Under the pieces are notes generated by a model, which was not told the origin of the DNA, ran no database searches, and saw only the letters and a list, made by a program, of their open reading frames with translations. A stretch of DNA of 60,020 nucleotides from Deltaproteobacteria bacterium (lineage in GTDB: Bacteria; Myxococcota_A; UBA9042; PHBI01). The stretch spans positions 1-60,020 of the forward strand of contig WYBB01000134.1 of the NCBI GenBank assembly GCA_011526585.1, given 5' to 3'. Shown piece after piece: positions 30,277 through 39,943 of this stretch (positions are counted from its first letter, which is position 1; each line of letters opens with the position of its first letter). A program made the translations under genes and the position numbers.

Positions 30277-30396
30277 CTGCCCAAGTCGGCTTGGTCGGCG
30301 ACCCAAGGGCTTCGTTGGTCGGGCTCGCGGTATCTCGATACAGCGTCGCCCTCCCGCCTTGCCCTTGGGCCGCCGCCCGGCGCCTTTGTTGGGCAG
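30277..30396. repeat. Large imperfect palindrome, unit 2 (about 120 bp)
   Basis: The centre is GTATC-TC-GATAC at 30330-30341. The arms pair at the edges (CTGCCCAA / TTGGGCAG) and through ACCCAAGGGC against GCCCTTGGG(C) near 30301-30310 and 30361-30370. The centre is flanked by CTCGCGGTA, also found at the centre of unit 1, which suggests one family. It ends 20 bp before the stop codon of the DUF11 gene, so it lies in its 3' untranslated region. The two units fill most of the 390-bp gap 30026-30415; no gene is seen there. Confidence 0.65.
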
Positions 30397-30415
30397 TTTA
30401 TTTCGGCCGGGGCCC

Positions 30416-33400
30416 TTACTGCACCTGCAGGCCGCCGCAGGTCTGCATGGTCGGGGTGCCGAGCGGCCAGATCCGGAGGTGGCCGTCTTGGTCGGTGTCG
30501 CAGATCGGGGCTTCGCCGGCCTGGAGCACGCAGTGGATCGTGCCGGCGGGCGTGCCGTCGGCGTCGCTCACGGCGACGTAGTAGTCGATGGCGTCGCAGG
30601 GCTTGGGCGCCGCGCCGCAAAGACCGGTGGTGGGGTCGCAGGCGTCGAGGGTGCACTGCTCGCCGTCGTCGCAGGTGACGGTGAAGGTGTCGTCGCAGGT
30701 GCCGTCGGCGAGGCAGCGCCCGGTGCAGAGGTCGGCGTCGCCGTCGGGGCAGCGGCACACGTTGCCGAAGAGGAGGTCGGGCGGCTCGGCGGCGAGCGCG
30801 ATGCTGACCTGGGTCGTCGCGTCGGCGACGGCGTCGGCGGGGGTGGTGATCGACCAGGTCGAGGGGGCGGTGTCGCGCGGGAGCTCGGTCACGGTGTAGT
30901 CGCCGAGCGCGAGCAGGAAGGTCGTGGTGCCGCTGGCGTCGGTCGTGCCTTCGGCGATCGGGGCGCCGTCGGCGTTGTCGACGGCGAAGGTCCAGCCGGA
31001 CAGGAGCGGCTCGCCCGGGCCCTGCTGGCCGTCGCCGTCGGCGTCAAAGAACTTCACGACACGCAGCTCCTTGCAGCCGCCGACGACGTAGGGCTGGTTC
31101 GCGGCGGCGTCGGCGGTCGGCAGGGCGCCGAAGCCGGTCAGCGCGTCGAGGGTGCCGCCGCCGTAGAGCGCGTCGCCGCTCACGGCCGGGCTCGCGAGCA
31201 GGACCTCGAAGGTGATCGGGGCTCCGGTGAGCGCGTCGATCTTCAAGCCTCCGGTGGCGGTGCCGAGGAGACGCAGGAAGCGCACGGCGGGATCGCCGGG
31301 GGTCGGGCTGAGCGACCAGTCGAGGCCGTCGCTCGAGGCCTGCACGATGTAGGGCTGGCCGCCGGTGTCGATCGCGTCGATGCCGAGGTAGGTCGTATCG
31401 GCGTCGGAGCCGTTGGCGATCGAGGGCAGCTCGAAGGCGAGCAGCACGTCGCTGAGATCCATGCCGCCCGTGTTGCGCGCGGTGCTGACGAAGGAGATGG
31501 CGCCGTCGGTGCGGCAGATCGGGGCGACCGCGGCGCTCATCTCGCCGGGCACGAGCATGGTGTAGGTCCAGGTCGAGGTGGTGGGGAGGCCGGCGGGGCA
31601 GCTCGTGCCGGGAGGGGGCTCGTAGGCGTGGTCGAGGAGATCGATGCGCACGTCGAAGGTCTGGCCGTTCTCGAACGGGTGGTCCTCGTCGACGCAGAAG
31701 TCGACCTGGACCCAGGGGTTGTTCGTGAAGAGCGAGCAGGGCGCGTCGGCGGTGCCGAGCTGCCAGGTCAAGGTCGGGTCCGAGAAGTCGAGCGGCTCGA
31801 TGAAGGTGCCGTCGGGATCTTCGATGCACATGTTGGTGCTTGTGAGCGTGTCGACGACGGTCACGCCGTCGGGCATCGTGACCTGCACCGAGACGTTGGT
31901 CCCCGCGCGATAGGGAATGTTGCTGCGCACGACGAAGCGCGCGTAGGTGCAGTCGCCGGGCGCGACGAGCGCGGAGCCCTGGCCGCTCGGCGCGAGCGGT
32001 ACGCTCGGGCAGGCGTAGTCGATGACGTGCGCGGAGCCGACGTCCTCGAAGGGGTCCTCGGTGCCGGTCTCGGCGATGGCGTCGCCGAAGGTGGTCGGCG
32101 CGGTGTCGGGATCGAAGTCGAGGTCGGCCTGGCCGGTCAGGTAGGCGCGGTTGCGCAGGAGCGCGAAGTCGGGACCGACGCTGGAGTCGAAGCTCGTCGG
32201 GACGTAGGTGCGGCCCGAGAGCGAAGACTTGGTGAGGCCGTATTCGGCGTTGGCGGGCGGGGCGTAGTCGCCGACGAGCGCGAAGTGGGTGACGAGGGCA
32301 GGGTCCTGGCTCGGGGCGTGGCGCCAGCGATCGGAGACGGTGATCGCCGGCAGGCAGGAGGAGCCGATGAGCGTGGCGACCTGGGCGGGCGTGAGGAAGA
32401 CGCCCGGCGTGTGGGTGCAGAAGTAGGGCGTGAGCCCGCGATCGGTGAAGAGCGTGTTGACGAGGAAGCTCGTGGTGGTGCCGCGGCCGGGCAGGATGTC
32501 GACGAGCGCGAAGTCGTCGATGCTCGCGACGCCGGTCGGCGACTCGAAGGTGATGGTCCACGCGACCTCGGCGTCGAGCGAGACGTTGTTGGGGCCGGCG
32601 GGCGGGTTGTGGTCGCCCGACTTGACGAGCGTGCCGCCGCCGCCGCAGGTGAGCGCGGGGATCGTCGTCGGCGTGGTGGGCGCGGGGGCGGTGGTGAGCG
32701 TGCTCGGCTGGCCGAAGTGCGGCTCGTAGAGGGTGGCGACGCCGGCGATCTGCCAGGGGGTCAGGGGCTGGTTGGCCTGGGCGGCGGCGACGCGGTCGGC
32801 GAGGGTCTGGCAGCTCGCCCAGAGGTCGACGTAGTAGTTCGTGGTGTAGCCGCAGTTGGAGGGGGCGTCGAGGCGGTAGGGGTGGGTGATCGAGAGCTGC
32901 GCGGGCGTGCCGGGGGTGGTGCTCCAGATCTCGCCGTCGGTGCCGGGCGGTACGAGGGGGCCGACGCTCGGCGCGAAGGAGCCCGGGTAGGCGCCGGTGT
33001 TGTTGCCGGCCCAGTGGCGCGCGACCTGCAGCGCGCTGCCGACGGTGATCGTCATCGTGCCGCCTGCGTCGACCGGATTGGTGCCGCAGTTGTAGACGCG
33101 ATAGTTGTAGCGGAAGAGCACGCCGGGCTCGCCGGTCACCTGGTGGAGCATGGCCTCGGGGGCATAGTTGGGCCCGGTGCCGTAGAGTTGGCCGGCATAT
33201 TGCCATTTGACGTCGGCGGCGCCGACGCCGGTGCGGCGCCCGGTGGCGGAGTCGGTCGTGAGGGTCGGGCTGCCGTCGACGTAGCCGACCAGGGTGGCGG
33301 TGAAGTCGTAGGGCGTGCCGTCGATCGAGGGGCCGTAGGGGGTCTGGGCCCAGGCCTGTGCGGTGAGGCGGACGAAGATCTGGCCGCTGATGGCGGTGTT

Positions 33401-33751
33401 GGCGGCGGGCGTGCCGACCCAGCGCAGGGTGTCGGCTTCGCCGGCGATGAGCGCGCTGGAGGCGAAGGTGTCACCGGTCTCGGAGTCGGTGCCGATGACG
33501 ATGCGCGGATGGGTGAGCTTGTTCGGGAGGGCGAGGGTGAGCTCGACGCCGCTCCAGGTGTGGGCCTTGAAGTTGTAGGTGATGACGAGGGTGAACTCGC
33601 TGTCGAGCGGCTGCTGTTCGCCGGTGTAGGGGGCGCCGGGCGGCACGAAGGAGAGCTCGACGTCGAGCGGTTGGGCGTGGGCGGCGCCGGGGGTGGCCAG
33701 GGCGGCGAGGGCGAGCGCGAGCGCGGCGGTGGCGAGGCGGAGCGGGCTCAT
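30416..33751 (-). CDS. Secreted DUF11/SdrD-like surface protein (module copy 2, large subunit)
   Basis: The protein has 1111 residues. A clear signal peptide (ALALALAALATPGAAHAQ) leads into Thr-rich beta-sandwich domains like those of 6990-10013. Near residues 895-990 an SdrD B-like domain is visible (VVKFFDADGDGQQGPGEPLL; DASGTTTFLLALGDYTVTE), followed by a Cys-rich module (CDDGEQCTLDACDPTTGLCG) and a tail ending GGLQVQ. The C-terminal TPAG...C..L pattern is shared with copy 1. The ATG at 33751 overlaps the stop of the upstream Cys-rich lipoprotein. Gene order is reversed relative to copy 1. It is likely an extracellular structural protein. Confidence 0.85.
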   Translation of the reverse strand: MSPLRLATAALALALAALATPGAAHAQPLDVELSFVPPGAPYTGEQQPLDSEFTLVITYNFKAHTWSGVELTLALPNKLTHPRIVIGTDSETGDTFASSALIAGEADTLRWVGTPAANTAISGQIFVRLTAQAWAQTPYGPSIDGTPYDFTATLVGYVDGSPTLTTDSATGRRTGVGAADVKWQYAGQLYGTGPNYAPEAMLHQVTGEPGVLFRYNYRVYNCGTNPVDAGGTMTITVGSALQVARHWAGNNTGAYPGSFAPSVGPLVPPGTDGEIWSTTPGTPAQLSITHPYRLDAPSNCGYTTNYYVDLWASCQTLADRVAAAQANQPLTPWQIAGVATLYEPHFGQPSTLTTAPAPTTPTTIPALTCGGGGTLVKSGDHNPPAGPNNVSLDAEVAWTITFESPTGVASIDDFALVDILPGRGTTTSFLVNTLFTDRGLTPYFCTHTPGVFLTPAQVATLIGSSCLPAITVSDRWRHAPSQDPALVTHFALVGDYAPPANAEYGLTKSSLSGRTYVPTSFDSSVGPDFALLRNRAYLTGQADLDFDPDTAPTTFGDAIAETGTEDPFEDVGSAHVIDYACPSVPLAPSGQGSALVAPGDCTYARFVVRSNIPYRAGTNVSVQVTMPDGVTVVDTLTSTNMCIEDPDGTFIEPLDFSDPTLTWQLGTADAPCSLFTNNPWVQVDFCVDEDHPFENGQTFDVRIDLLDHAYEPPPGTSCPAGLPTTSTWTYTMLVPGEMSAAVAPICRTDGAISFVSTARNTGGMDLSDVLLAFELPSIANGSDADTTYLGIDAIDTGGQPYIVQASSDGLDWSLSPTPGDPAVRFLRLLGTATGGLKIDALTGAPITFEVLLASPAVSGDALYGGGTLDALTGFGALPTADAAANQPYVVGGCKELRVVKFFDADGDGQQGPGEPLLSGWTFAVDNADGAPIAEGTTDASGTTTFLLALGDYTVTELPRDTAPSTWSITTPADAVADATTQVSIALAAEPPDLLFGNVCRCPDGDADLCTGRCLADGTCDDTFTVTCDDGEQCTLDACDPTTGLCGAAPKPCDAIDYYVAVSDADGTPAGTIHCVLQAGEAPICDTDQDGHLRIWPLGTPTMQTCGGLQVQ

Positions 33752-35106
33752 CGGGTGGTCCCTCCGGTGCAGCAGTCGTCGGCGCAGCAGGTCGAAACGG
33801 CGTAGCCGGGCGGCAGGGTGTAGGTGTAGTCGGTGCCCTCGAAGGCGAGGGTGACGAGGCTCGGGGCGCCGGCGCCGCCTTCGGATTGCGAGAGGGTGAT
33901 CGGGGTGTCGAGGCCGAGCGGGGAGGCGTCGCAGACCGCGCGACCCGGGCAGGTCACCGAGCCGGTGACGCAGTCGAGCGCGCAGTCGAAGTGCTCGCCG
34001 GACGAGTCGGTGTAGGTGGTGGCGACGCCGGAGGGGGTGCCGTTGAGCGGGTGGCTGTCGCAGACGAGGGCGCCGGTGTCGTCGGTGAGCGGGACCGACC
34101 AGGTGAGCACGGGGTAGATCGCGTCGGCGGGGGTGTGGCCGCCGTCGAGTGGCGCGGCGGAGGCGGTGCCGCGCGCATGCAGCGTGCAGTCGGGGCCGAG
34201 CACGCCGGGGTCGGCGAGGGTCTCGACGTCGAGGCCGAGCGCGGTGTTCCAGTAGCACTTGGAGTAGCCGGGCAGGGACTCCTGGCCGCGGTAGGTGGCG
34301 ATCTGGAAGAGGCCGGGGGCGCGTCCGCCGAGGTTGCCGGGGCCGAGCGAGGGGTTGATGAGGTAGGAGGTGGCGGGGGGGCCGGCGCAGTCGACGCGCA
34401 CGTCGTCGAGGTAGAGGTGGGTCGGCTCGGGGGCGCCGTCGGGGGCGGCGCCGGCGGTGCAGGCGAAGGCGAGCACGGCGGTCGGGCCGCGCTCGCCGGT
34501 GGCGGGGTCGTGCAGCAGGGTGTCCTGGCAGTCGAGCTTGGCCGAGCAGAAGACGTCGGCGAAGTTGACGGCGACGTCGAAGAAGCCCTGGTTCGCCTGG
34601 CGCAGGAGGGTGAGCTCGAAGGCGACGAGGGTGTCGGCGTTCTCGCGGCAGGTGGCGGTGAGCGTGCAGCCGTCGGGGCAGGGGTCCTGCCAGTCGCCGA
34701 TGTCGACGTCCTCGGTCGGGTCGTGGTCTCCGTCGGGGTCGCGGTAGAGGCCGTCGACCCACAGGGTGACGGTGTTGTCCGCGGTGGCCGGGGCCTCGGC
34801 GTCGCCGTCGTCGGCGTCGCACGGGGCGATGTAGGCGAGGTCGCCGCCGGCGCCGTTGCCGTAGCGCCACGAGCAGAGCGTGTCGGTGTCGCCGTCGACG
34901 TAGGCGCGCGTCGGGTCGCCGGCGCTCCAGACCGGGCCGGCGGGGCCGTCGATGCGCAGGTCGTAGCAGGCGTAGTCGATGCCGGCGAGCTGGAGCGGGG
35001 CGATGCTCAGCGCGAGCGACGGGCCCGTGGCGTCGGGGGCGCGGCTGCCGCAGGAAAGGGGGGCGAGCCCGGTGGCGCAGGCCAGCACGAAGCGGAGGTT
35101 GGGCAT
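33748..35106 (-). CDS. Cys-rich lipoprotein of unknown function (module copy 2, small subunit)
   Basis: The protein has 452 residues. I placed the start at the ATG at 35106, which has GAGGAG four bases upstream and opens a signal peptide with a possible lipobox (LAPLSC); an earlier in-frame start lacks these. It shares with 10010-11302 the blocks ATCRENAD, FFDVAVNFADVFCSAKLDCQD (residue about 184), KCYWNTALGL (about 282), a GALVCDSHPL segment and a C-terminal double-Cys pattern (CCADDCC). No known domain was recognised. Linkage to the large subunit in both copies suggests the two proteins interact. Confidence 0.82.
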   Translation of the reverse strand: MPNLRFVLACATGLAPLSCGSRAPDATGPSLALSIAPLQLAGIDYACYDLRIDGPAGPVWSAGDPTRAYVDGDTDTLCSWRYGNGAGGDLAYIAPCDADDGDAEAPATADNTVTLWVDGLYRDPDGDHDPTEDVDIGDWQDPCPDGCTLTATCRENADTLVAFELTLLRQANQGFFDVAVNFADVFCSAKLDCQDTLLHDPATGERGPTAVLAFACTAGAAPDGAPEPTHLYLDDVRVDCAGPPATSYLINPSLGPGNLGGRAPGLFQIATYRGQESLPGYSKCYWNTALGLDVETLADPGVLGPDCTLHARGTASAAPLDGGHTPADAIYPVLTWSVPLTDDTGALVCDSHPLNGTPSGVATTYTDSSGEHFDCALDCVTGSVTCPGRAVCDASPLGLDTPITLSQSEGGAGAPSLVTLAFEGTDYTYTLPPGYAVSTCCADDCCTGGTTR

Positions 35107-35327
35107 GAGGCTCCTCGCAGGGGCGGGGCGACGGTGCGCTGGGAGCGCAGAGCGGAAGGCAGGGAGGGTCGAGTGCCGCACGCGCTCGAACCATCGCGAG
35201 CGAGTTAGACCGATCGCTGGCCGTCGGTCAAGCGTGAGGCGGGGCCGGTGTGGCCCGCGAAGCCGGTGAGCGCTGGCGAAGGTGGAGGCGCTTGCCGGGA
35301 CAGGAGCACGACGGGCATCATCGCGGC

Positions 35328-36074
35328 GTGAGCCCGTCGATCGCCGAGCGTGTGCAGGCGGTACCGTATTGGTACCATCGCATCGCGCTGCCCGGTGGGA
35401 TCGAGACGCCGGGGTGGGCGCCGCTCGACGCGGCGGCCTATGGTCTGCCGGAGCGCCTCGACGGGCTGCGCGTGCTCGACGTCGGTGCGTGGGATGGCTA
35501 TTGGAGCTTCGAGGCGCTGAGACGCGGCGCGCGCGAGGTCGTCGCCATCGACGACTTCTCGGACTCGCTGGGGTTCCTGCCCGATGGGGCGCGGCGCGGG
35601 TGGGAGGGCTTCGACCTGTGCCGCGAGGCGCTCGGCTTTTCGGCGTCGCGGTGTGCGCGCGAGGCGATGAGCGTCTACGACGTGAGCGAGGCGCGGCTCG
35701 GGCGCTTCGATCTCGTGCTGTGCTTCGGGGTGGTCTATCACCTGCGCCACCCGCTGCTCGGGCTCGACGCGCTGAGCGCGGTCTGCGATGGCGCGATCCT
35801 CGTCGAGTCGGCGATCCTCGATGACTTCAGCGTCTATCAGGGCGGGCTCGGGCACGGTTATCGCGGCGTGGTCGCAGAGCTCTATCCGGGTGCGGAGTAT
35901 GGGCAGAACCCGTCGAACTGGTGGGTGCCCACGCTACACTGCCTCGGCGCGATGTTGCGTGCGGCGGGCTTCGCGAAGGTCGACGGCTGGAAGCTCACCG
36001 AGCACCCGAGCGACGTCGTCACCTGCCGCGGCTTCGCGCGCGGCTTCAAGCCGGGCTCGGCGCTGAGCCCATGA
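35328..36074 (+). CDS. SAM-dependent methyltransferase (CmoB/DUF1698-like)
   Basis: The protein is about 248 residues from the GTG at 35328; an earlier in-frame start at 35250 would add Arg-rich sequence that does not look like the family. The N-terminus (YWYHRIALPGGIETPGW) and the motif I VLDVGAWDGYWSFEALRRGA match the group related to tRNA-U34 carboxymethyltransferase CmoB, which here may act on a small molecule. FDLVLCFGVVYHLRHPLLGL is motif post-II. It overlaps a second methyltransferase gene by ATGA. Confidence 0.82.
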   Translation: MSPSIAERVQAVPYWYHRIALPGGIETPGWAPLDAAAYGLPERLDGLRVLDVGAWDGYWSFEALRRGAREVVAIDDFSDSLGFLPDGARRGWEGFDLCREALGFSASRCAREAMSVYDVSEARLGRFDLVLCFGVVYHLRHPLLGLDALSAVCDGAILVESAILDDFSVYQGGLGHGYRGVVAELYPGAEYGQNPSNWWVPTLHCLGAMLRAAGFAKVDGWKLTEHPSDVVTCRGFARGFKPGSALSP

Positions 36075-36766
36075 GCGCCGCGAGCGACCCGCGCCAGAGC
36101 TTCTGGTCCTTTCACTATCTGCGCCACAACCAGCGCCGTCTCGAGCACCTGGCGACGCTCGGCTTCGACTTCGCGGGACGCACGGTGCTCGAGGTCGGCG
36201 CGGGGATCGGCGACCTCACGAGCTTCTTCGTCGACCGCGGCGCGCGCGTCGTCACGAGCGAGGGCGATCCGAGAAACCTTTCGCTCCTGCGCGAGCGCCA
36301 CCCCGACCTCGAGGCGCGGCTGATCGATCTCGAGGAGCCGCCGAACGAGATGCGCGACACCTTCGACATCGTCTTCTGTTACGGCGTGCTCTATCACCTC
36401 GCCGATCCCGCCCGCGCGCTCGACTTCCTCGCGGCGCGCACCGGCTCGCTCCTCCTCCTCGAGACCTGCGTGAGCCCGAGCGCCGCCGACGAGCTCCTGC
36501 GCCACCACGAGCCCCCCGCGCCCGAGAACGCGCTGCACGGGGTCGGTTGTCGGCCGAGCCGCACCTGGATCATGCGCGAGCTGCGCCAGCGTTTCGCGCA
36601 CGTCTACTGTCCGCTCACGCAGCCGGCGCACGAGGAGTTCCCGCTCGACTGGAGCACGCCGCCGCCGAACCCGTGGCTCGTGCGCGCGACCTTCGCCGCC
36701 TCGCGCACGCCGCTCGACTCGCCGTTGCTGGTCGAGGATCTCCCCGCGCGTCAACGCCGCGCGTGA
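36071..36766 (+). CDS. SAM-dependent methyltransferase (class I)
   Basis: The protein has 231 residues. Motif I is VLEVGAGIGDLTSFFVDRGA near residue 40, followed by the acidic residue of motif II (VTSEGDPRNL) and FDIVFCYGVLYHLADPARAL. This is the Rossmann fold of class I methyltransferases; the substrate is unknown. Similar FxxVxCxGVxYHL blocks in this and the preceding gene suggest the coupled pair arose by duplication or acts on related substrates. Its stop is directly adjacent to the stop of the convergent kinase gene, leaving no room for a terminator. Confidence 0.88.
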   Translation: MSAASDPRQSFWSFHYLRHNQRRLEHLATLGFDFAGRTVLEVGAGIGDLTSFFVDRGARVVTSEGDPRNLSLLRERHPDLEARLIDLEEPPNEMRDTFDIVFCYGVLYHLADPARALDFLAARTGSLLLLETCVSPSAADELLRHHEPPAPENALHGVGCRPSRTWIMRELRQRFAHVYCPLTQPAHEEFPLDWSTPPPNPWLVRATFAASRTPLDSPLLVEDLPARQRRA

Positions 36767-38275
36767 TCACCGCCGCGTGGCTGCGCCGCTGAGCACGCGC
36801 CGCACCTGGCGCGCGAGCCCATCGGGCACGAGCGGCTTCTGGATGTAGGCGGCGTTGGGATCGAGGATCGCGTGCTCGACGACGCCGTTGTCGGTGTAGC
36901 CGGACATGAAGAGCACCTTCATGTCGGGGCGCAGCTTGCACAGGCGCGTCGCCAGCTCGCGCCCGCTCATGCGCGGCATGATGACGTCGGTGAGCAGAAG
37001 GTGGATCTCGAGCGGGTGGCGCTCGCAGATGATGAGCGCCTCGCCCCCGTTGCTCGCCTCGAGCACGCGGTAGCCGTAGCGTCGCAGGATGTCGTTTGCG
37101 GCGCGGCGCACGTCGGGATCGTCCTCGGCGAGCAGGATGGTCTCGTTGCCGAGCAGGCTCTCGGGCTCGGCCGGGGCCTCGGCGCTGGACGCGCCCGGCT
37201 CGGCGCGCGGCAGGTAGACCTTGAAGGTCGTGCCCGCGCCCGGCTCGCTGTAGACCCAGATGCTGCCGCCGAACTGGCGCACGATCCCGAAGACCGTCGA
37301 GAGCCCGAGTCCGGTGCCCTTGCCCTTGTCCTTGGTCGTGAAGAAGGGCTCGAAGATGCGCTCCTGGGTCGCGCGATCCATGCCGATGCCGGTGTCGCTG
37401 ACGGCGAGCATCGTGTAGCGGCCAGGCGTGACCTCGAGGTGCTGGGCAGCGTAGGCCTCGTCGAGGAGCACGTCGCGCGTCTCGATCGTCAGCTTGCCGC
37501 CATCGGGCATCGCGTCGCGCGCGTTGACGACGAGGTTCATCACGACCTGATCGAAGTGGCCGGGGTCGACCATGACCGCGCCGGCCTGGCCGTCGAGGCG
37601 GAAGGTCAGCTCGACATCGGCGCCGATGATGCGCTCGAGAATCTTGCGCGCACTCGACAGGAGCGCGTTCAGATCGGTGACGCGGACCTCGGCCGGTTGC
37701 TGACGGCTCATCACGAGGAGCTGGCGCGTGAGGTCGGCCGCGCGCTCTCCCGCGCGCTGGATGGCGAGCAGATCGTCGCGCAGCGGGTCGAGGGGACGCA
37801 GATCCTCGAGCAGCATCGACGAGTAGCTCAGGATCACGCTCAGCAGGTTGTTGAAGTCGTGGGCGACGCCGCTGGCGAGCCGCCCGATCGCCTCCATCTT
37901 CTGGGCGTGGCGGAACTGATCCTCGAGGCGGCGCCGATCGGTGACGTCGAGCGACAGGATGATGATCCCGACGGGGCACGGCTCGATGCGCAGCTCGAAG
38001 GTGCGAATGGCGTCGTCGGGATAGCGGAAGACGTTCTCGATCGCGGCGGCCCGGCCGTCGCCCATCGCCGCGCGCAGGTGGTCGAAGAGCGGCGTCTCGT
38101 CGATGCCGGGGTAGCATTCCATCATCGTCTTGCCGATGAGCTCGTGCGCGGCGCGGCGGCCATGCGCGGCGGCCGCATCGTTAAGAAAAACATAGCGCCA
38201 GCCGCGATCGATGATCTGAAGGCCTTCACGCATCGCCCCGACGGCGGTCGCGACTTCCTCGTGGCTCAACGACAT
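36767..38275 (-). CDS. PAS-domain hybrid histidine kinase with C-terminal receiver
   Basis: The protein has 502 residues and no membrane segment, so it is a cytoplasmic sensor. An N-terminal PAS domain (about residues 10-120) is followed by the H-box [19 protein letters not shown] with the phospho-His near residue 139. The ATPase blocks are present: [14 protein letters not shown] (N box), VSDTGIGMD (G1), [19 protein letters not shown] (F and G2). The receiver domain (about residues 380-495) shows the acidic pair LLAEDDPDV, the phospho-Asp in [12 protein letters not shown], and the Lys in YIQKPL. It is a self-contained phosphorelay with no partner gene next to it. Confidence 0.94.
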   Translation of the reverse strand: MSLSHEEVATAVGAMREGLQIIDRGWRYVFLNDAAAAHGRRAAHELIGKTMMECYPGIDETPLFDHLRAAMGDGRAAAIENVFRYPDDAIRTFELRIEPCPVGIIILSLDVTDRRRLEDQFRHAQKMEAIGRLASGVAHDFNNLLSVILSYSSMLLEDLRPLDPLRDDLLAIQRAGERAADLTRQLLVMSRQQPAEVRVTDLNALLSSARKILERIIGADVELTFRLDGQAGAVMVDPGHFDQVVMNLVVNARDAMPDGGKLTIETRDVLLDEAYAAQHLEVTPGRYTMLAVSDTGIGMDRATQERIFEPFFTTKDKGKGTGLGLSTVFGIVRQFGGSIWVYSEPGAGTTFKVYLPRAEPGASSAEAPAEPESLLGNETILLAEDDPDVRRAANDILRRYGYRVLEASNGGEALIICERHPLEIHLLLTDVIMPRMSGRELATRLCKLRPDMKVLFMSGYTDNGVVEHAILDPNAAYIQKPLVPDGLARQVRRVLSGAATRR

Positions 38276-38491
38276 GGGGCGACCATACCAGGATCGGGTC
38301 CGCCTACAAAGGACGGCACTTCTATATCTCGTAGGATGAATCGACCGGTTCGGGATTTCGAGCGGCGCCCGGTCGGGCGCGGTCGGGGCGCATCGTTGAC
38401 GGGCGCGCGTGCCGCGAAGAATAATCGGCGCACACAGCTCGTGGCTCGAACCCTGTCCAGCTACGGTCTCGAGAACCCCACAAGGCGCCCG

Positions 38492-39943
38492 ATGTCACGT
38501 CTACTGGTCCTGCCTCCGCTCCTCGTGGCCCTCGCCTGCGGCTCGCAACCCCCCGCGCCGACGCCGACGCCGGTGTCCGACGCGCTCTCGGCGCCGCCGA
38601 CCGAGCAGGACGTCGTGCAGGACGCGCTGCCCGCGATCGTGCTCGTCGTCAACCAACGGGAGGACAAGAAGACCGTCTACGGCGCCGGCTTCTTCGACGT
38701 CGAGGGGCGCATCCTGACGGCGAACCACGTCGTCGACCTGCCGGGTCAGGTCTCGGTCATGCTCTTTCGGCCGGGCCGGGCGACGTACTCGCCGATGGAC
38801 GGCGGCATCATGCGCTTCCTCTTCGAGAACGGGCGCGAGCTCATGCCGGCGCGCGTCGTGCGTGCCGACGCGGTCGCCGATCTCGCCGCGCTCGAGCCGG
38901 CGCGCTCGCTCGGTGAGCACGCCAGCCTGCGCTGGTCGGAGTCCGGCGTGCGCCCGGGCGATCGCATCTACGCGCTCGGCCACCCGCAGGAGACGCCCTG
39001 GTCGTTCTCGGCCGGGGTCGTCGGCGCCCTGCAGTACGGGCTCATCCAGCACGACGCCACCGTCGGGCCGGGCAGCTCGGGCGGGCCGCTTCTGAACCAG
39101 CGCGGCGAGGTCGTGGGGGTCAACGTCGCGCAGGTCGTGAGCGAGCCGGTCGGCTTGTCGTTCGCGCGGCCAGGCCACGTCGTCAGCTCGGCGCTCGGCG
39201 GCCGACCGCACGAGCACACGATCGACCTGAGCTCGGCCTCGTCCGCGGCGCTGACCTGCTGGCGCGCGCAGGAGCTCGCGCTGCGCGAGGTGGCCGAGTG
39301 CTTCGACTGGGAGACCGACTGGCGCCAGTTCGTCGCGCTGGTCGAGGAGGCGGCGGCGCACATCGCCGCCGAAGACGCGCGCGCGCGCCTGCTCGGCTGC
39401 GGTCAGGAGGGCGCGCCCAAGGAGCGTTGGGTCCAGCGCCGCAAGGATCACGTCGTGCGCGCGCTCGACCCGACCAACGACAAGAAGCGAACGCCGGACC
39501 TCGATCCGGCGGACCCCGAGCTGCCCGTCCCGGTGGCAGAGCTCTTGCGCGAAGGGCTCGAGATCTGGCGACGCGGGGAGCTGGCCGACGGCACCGTCGA
39601 AGGCGACTTCCGCGACGTGGCGCGCCTGCGCACGCGGTTGCGCAAGGGGCTGCGGGTCGAGGACACCCGCAAGGTCGCGCCCGATCGCGAATGGGTGATG
39701 CTCGCCTCGGTCAACGCGGACGGCACGCTCGCGCACTTCTCCGAGCTCTACGTCAGGATCGGCGAGCGCTGGCTCCAGCGCGGGCAACCCTGGCCGGAGG
39801 AGGTCGCGCAGCTCCCGAGCGGATGGCCGGAGCCGCTCGAGACCTTCGCGCTCAAGCGCTCGCTGAGCCTCGCGCTCCTGGTCAAGCGCGCGCTGCACGG
39901 CGAGGTGTGCGCGGACAAGCCGCCGGCGAATCAGTCGACCTGA
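38492..39943 (+). CDS. Trypsin-like serine protease lipoprotein
   Basis: The protein has 483 residues. The signal peptide ends in the lipobox LVALAC. The catalytic triad of a chymotrypsin/DegP-like fold is visible: His in ILTANHVVDLPG, Asp in ADAVADLAALEPA, and Ser in VGPGSSGGPLLNQRGEVVGVN. No PDZ domain follows; instead, from about residue 245 there is a helical C-terminal region of about 240 residues with no recognised family. It probably acts in the periplasm or at the outer membrane, in quality control or signalling. The last 13 bases overlap the convergent gene. Confidence 0.9.
   Translation: MSRLLVLPPLLVALACGSQPPAPTPTPVSDALSAPPTEQDVVQDALPAIVLVVNQREDKKTVYGAGFFDVEGRILTANHVVDLPGQVSVMLFRPGRATYSPMDGGIMRFLFENGRELMPARVVRADAVADLAALEPARSLGEHASLRWSESGVRPGDRIYALGHPQETPWSFSAGVVGALQYGLIQHDATVGPGSSGGPLLNQRGEVVGVNVAQVVSEPVGLSFARPGHVVSSALGGRPHEHTIDLSSASSAALTCWRAQELALREVAECFDWETDWRQFVALVEEAAAHIAAEDARARLLGCGQEGAPKERWVQRRKDHVVRALDPTNDKKRTPDLDPADPELPVPVAELLREGLEIWRRGELADGTVEGDFRDVARLRTRLRKGLRVEDTRKVAPDREWVMLASVNADGTLAHFSELYVRIGERWLQRGQPWPEEVAQLPSGWPEPLETFALKRSLSLALLVKRALHGEVCADKPPANQST

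Noticed and set aside
30091..30396. Rho-independent terminators in the 390-bp gap
   Set aside because: The palindromes are far longer than terminator stems and have no downstream T-run on either strand.
30359..33805. An 1148-codon plus-strand open frame over the second DUF11 gene
   Set aside because: A Gly/Arg/Val/Glu shadow; the minus-strand frame has a signal peptide and SdrD-like domain and is coupled to its partner.
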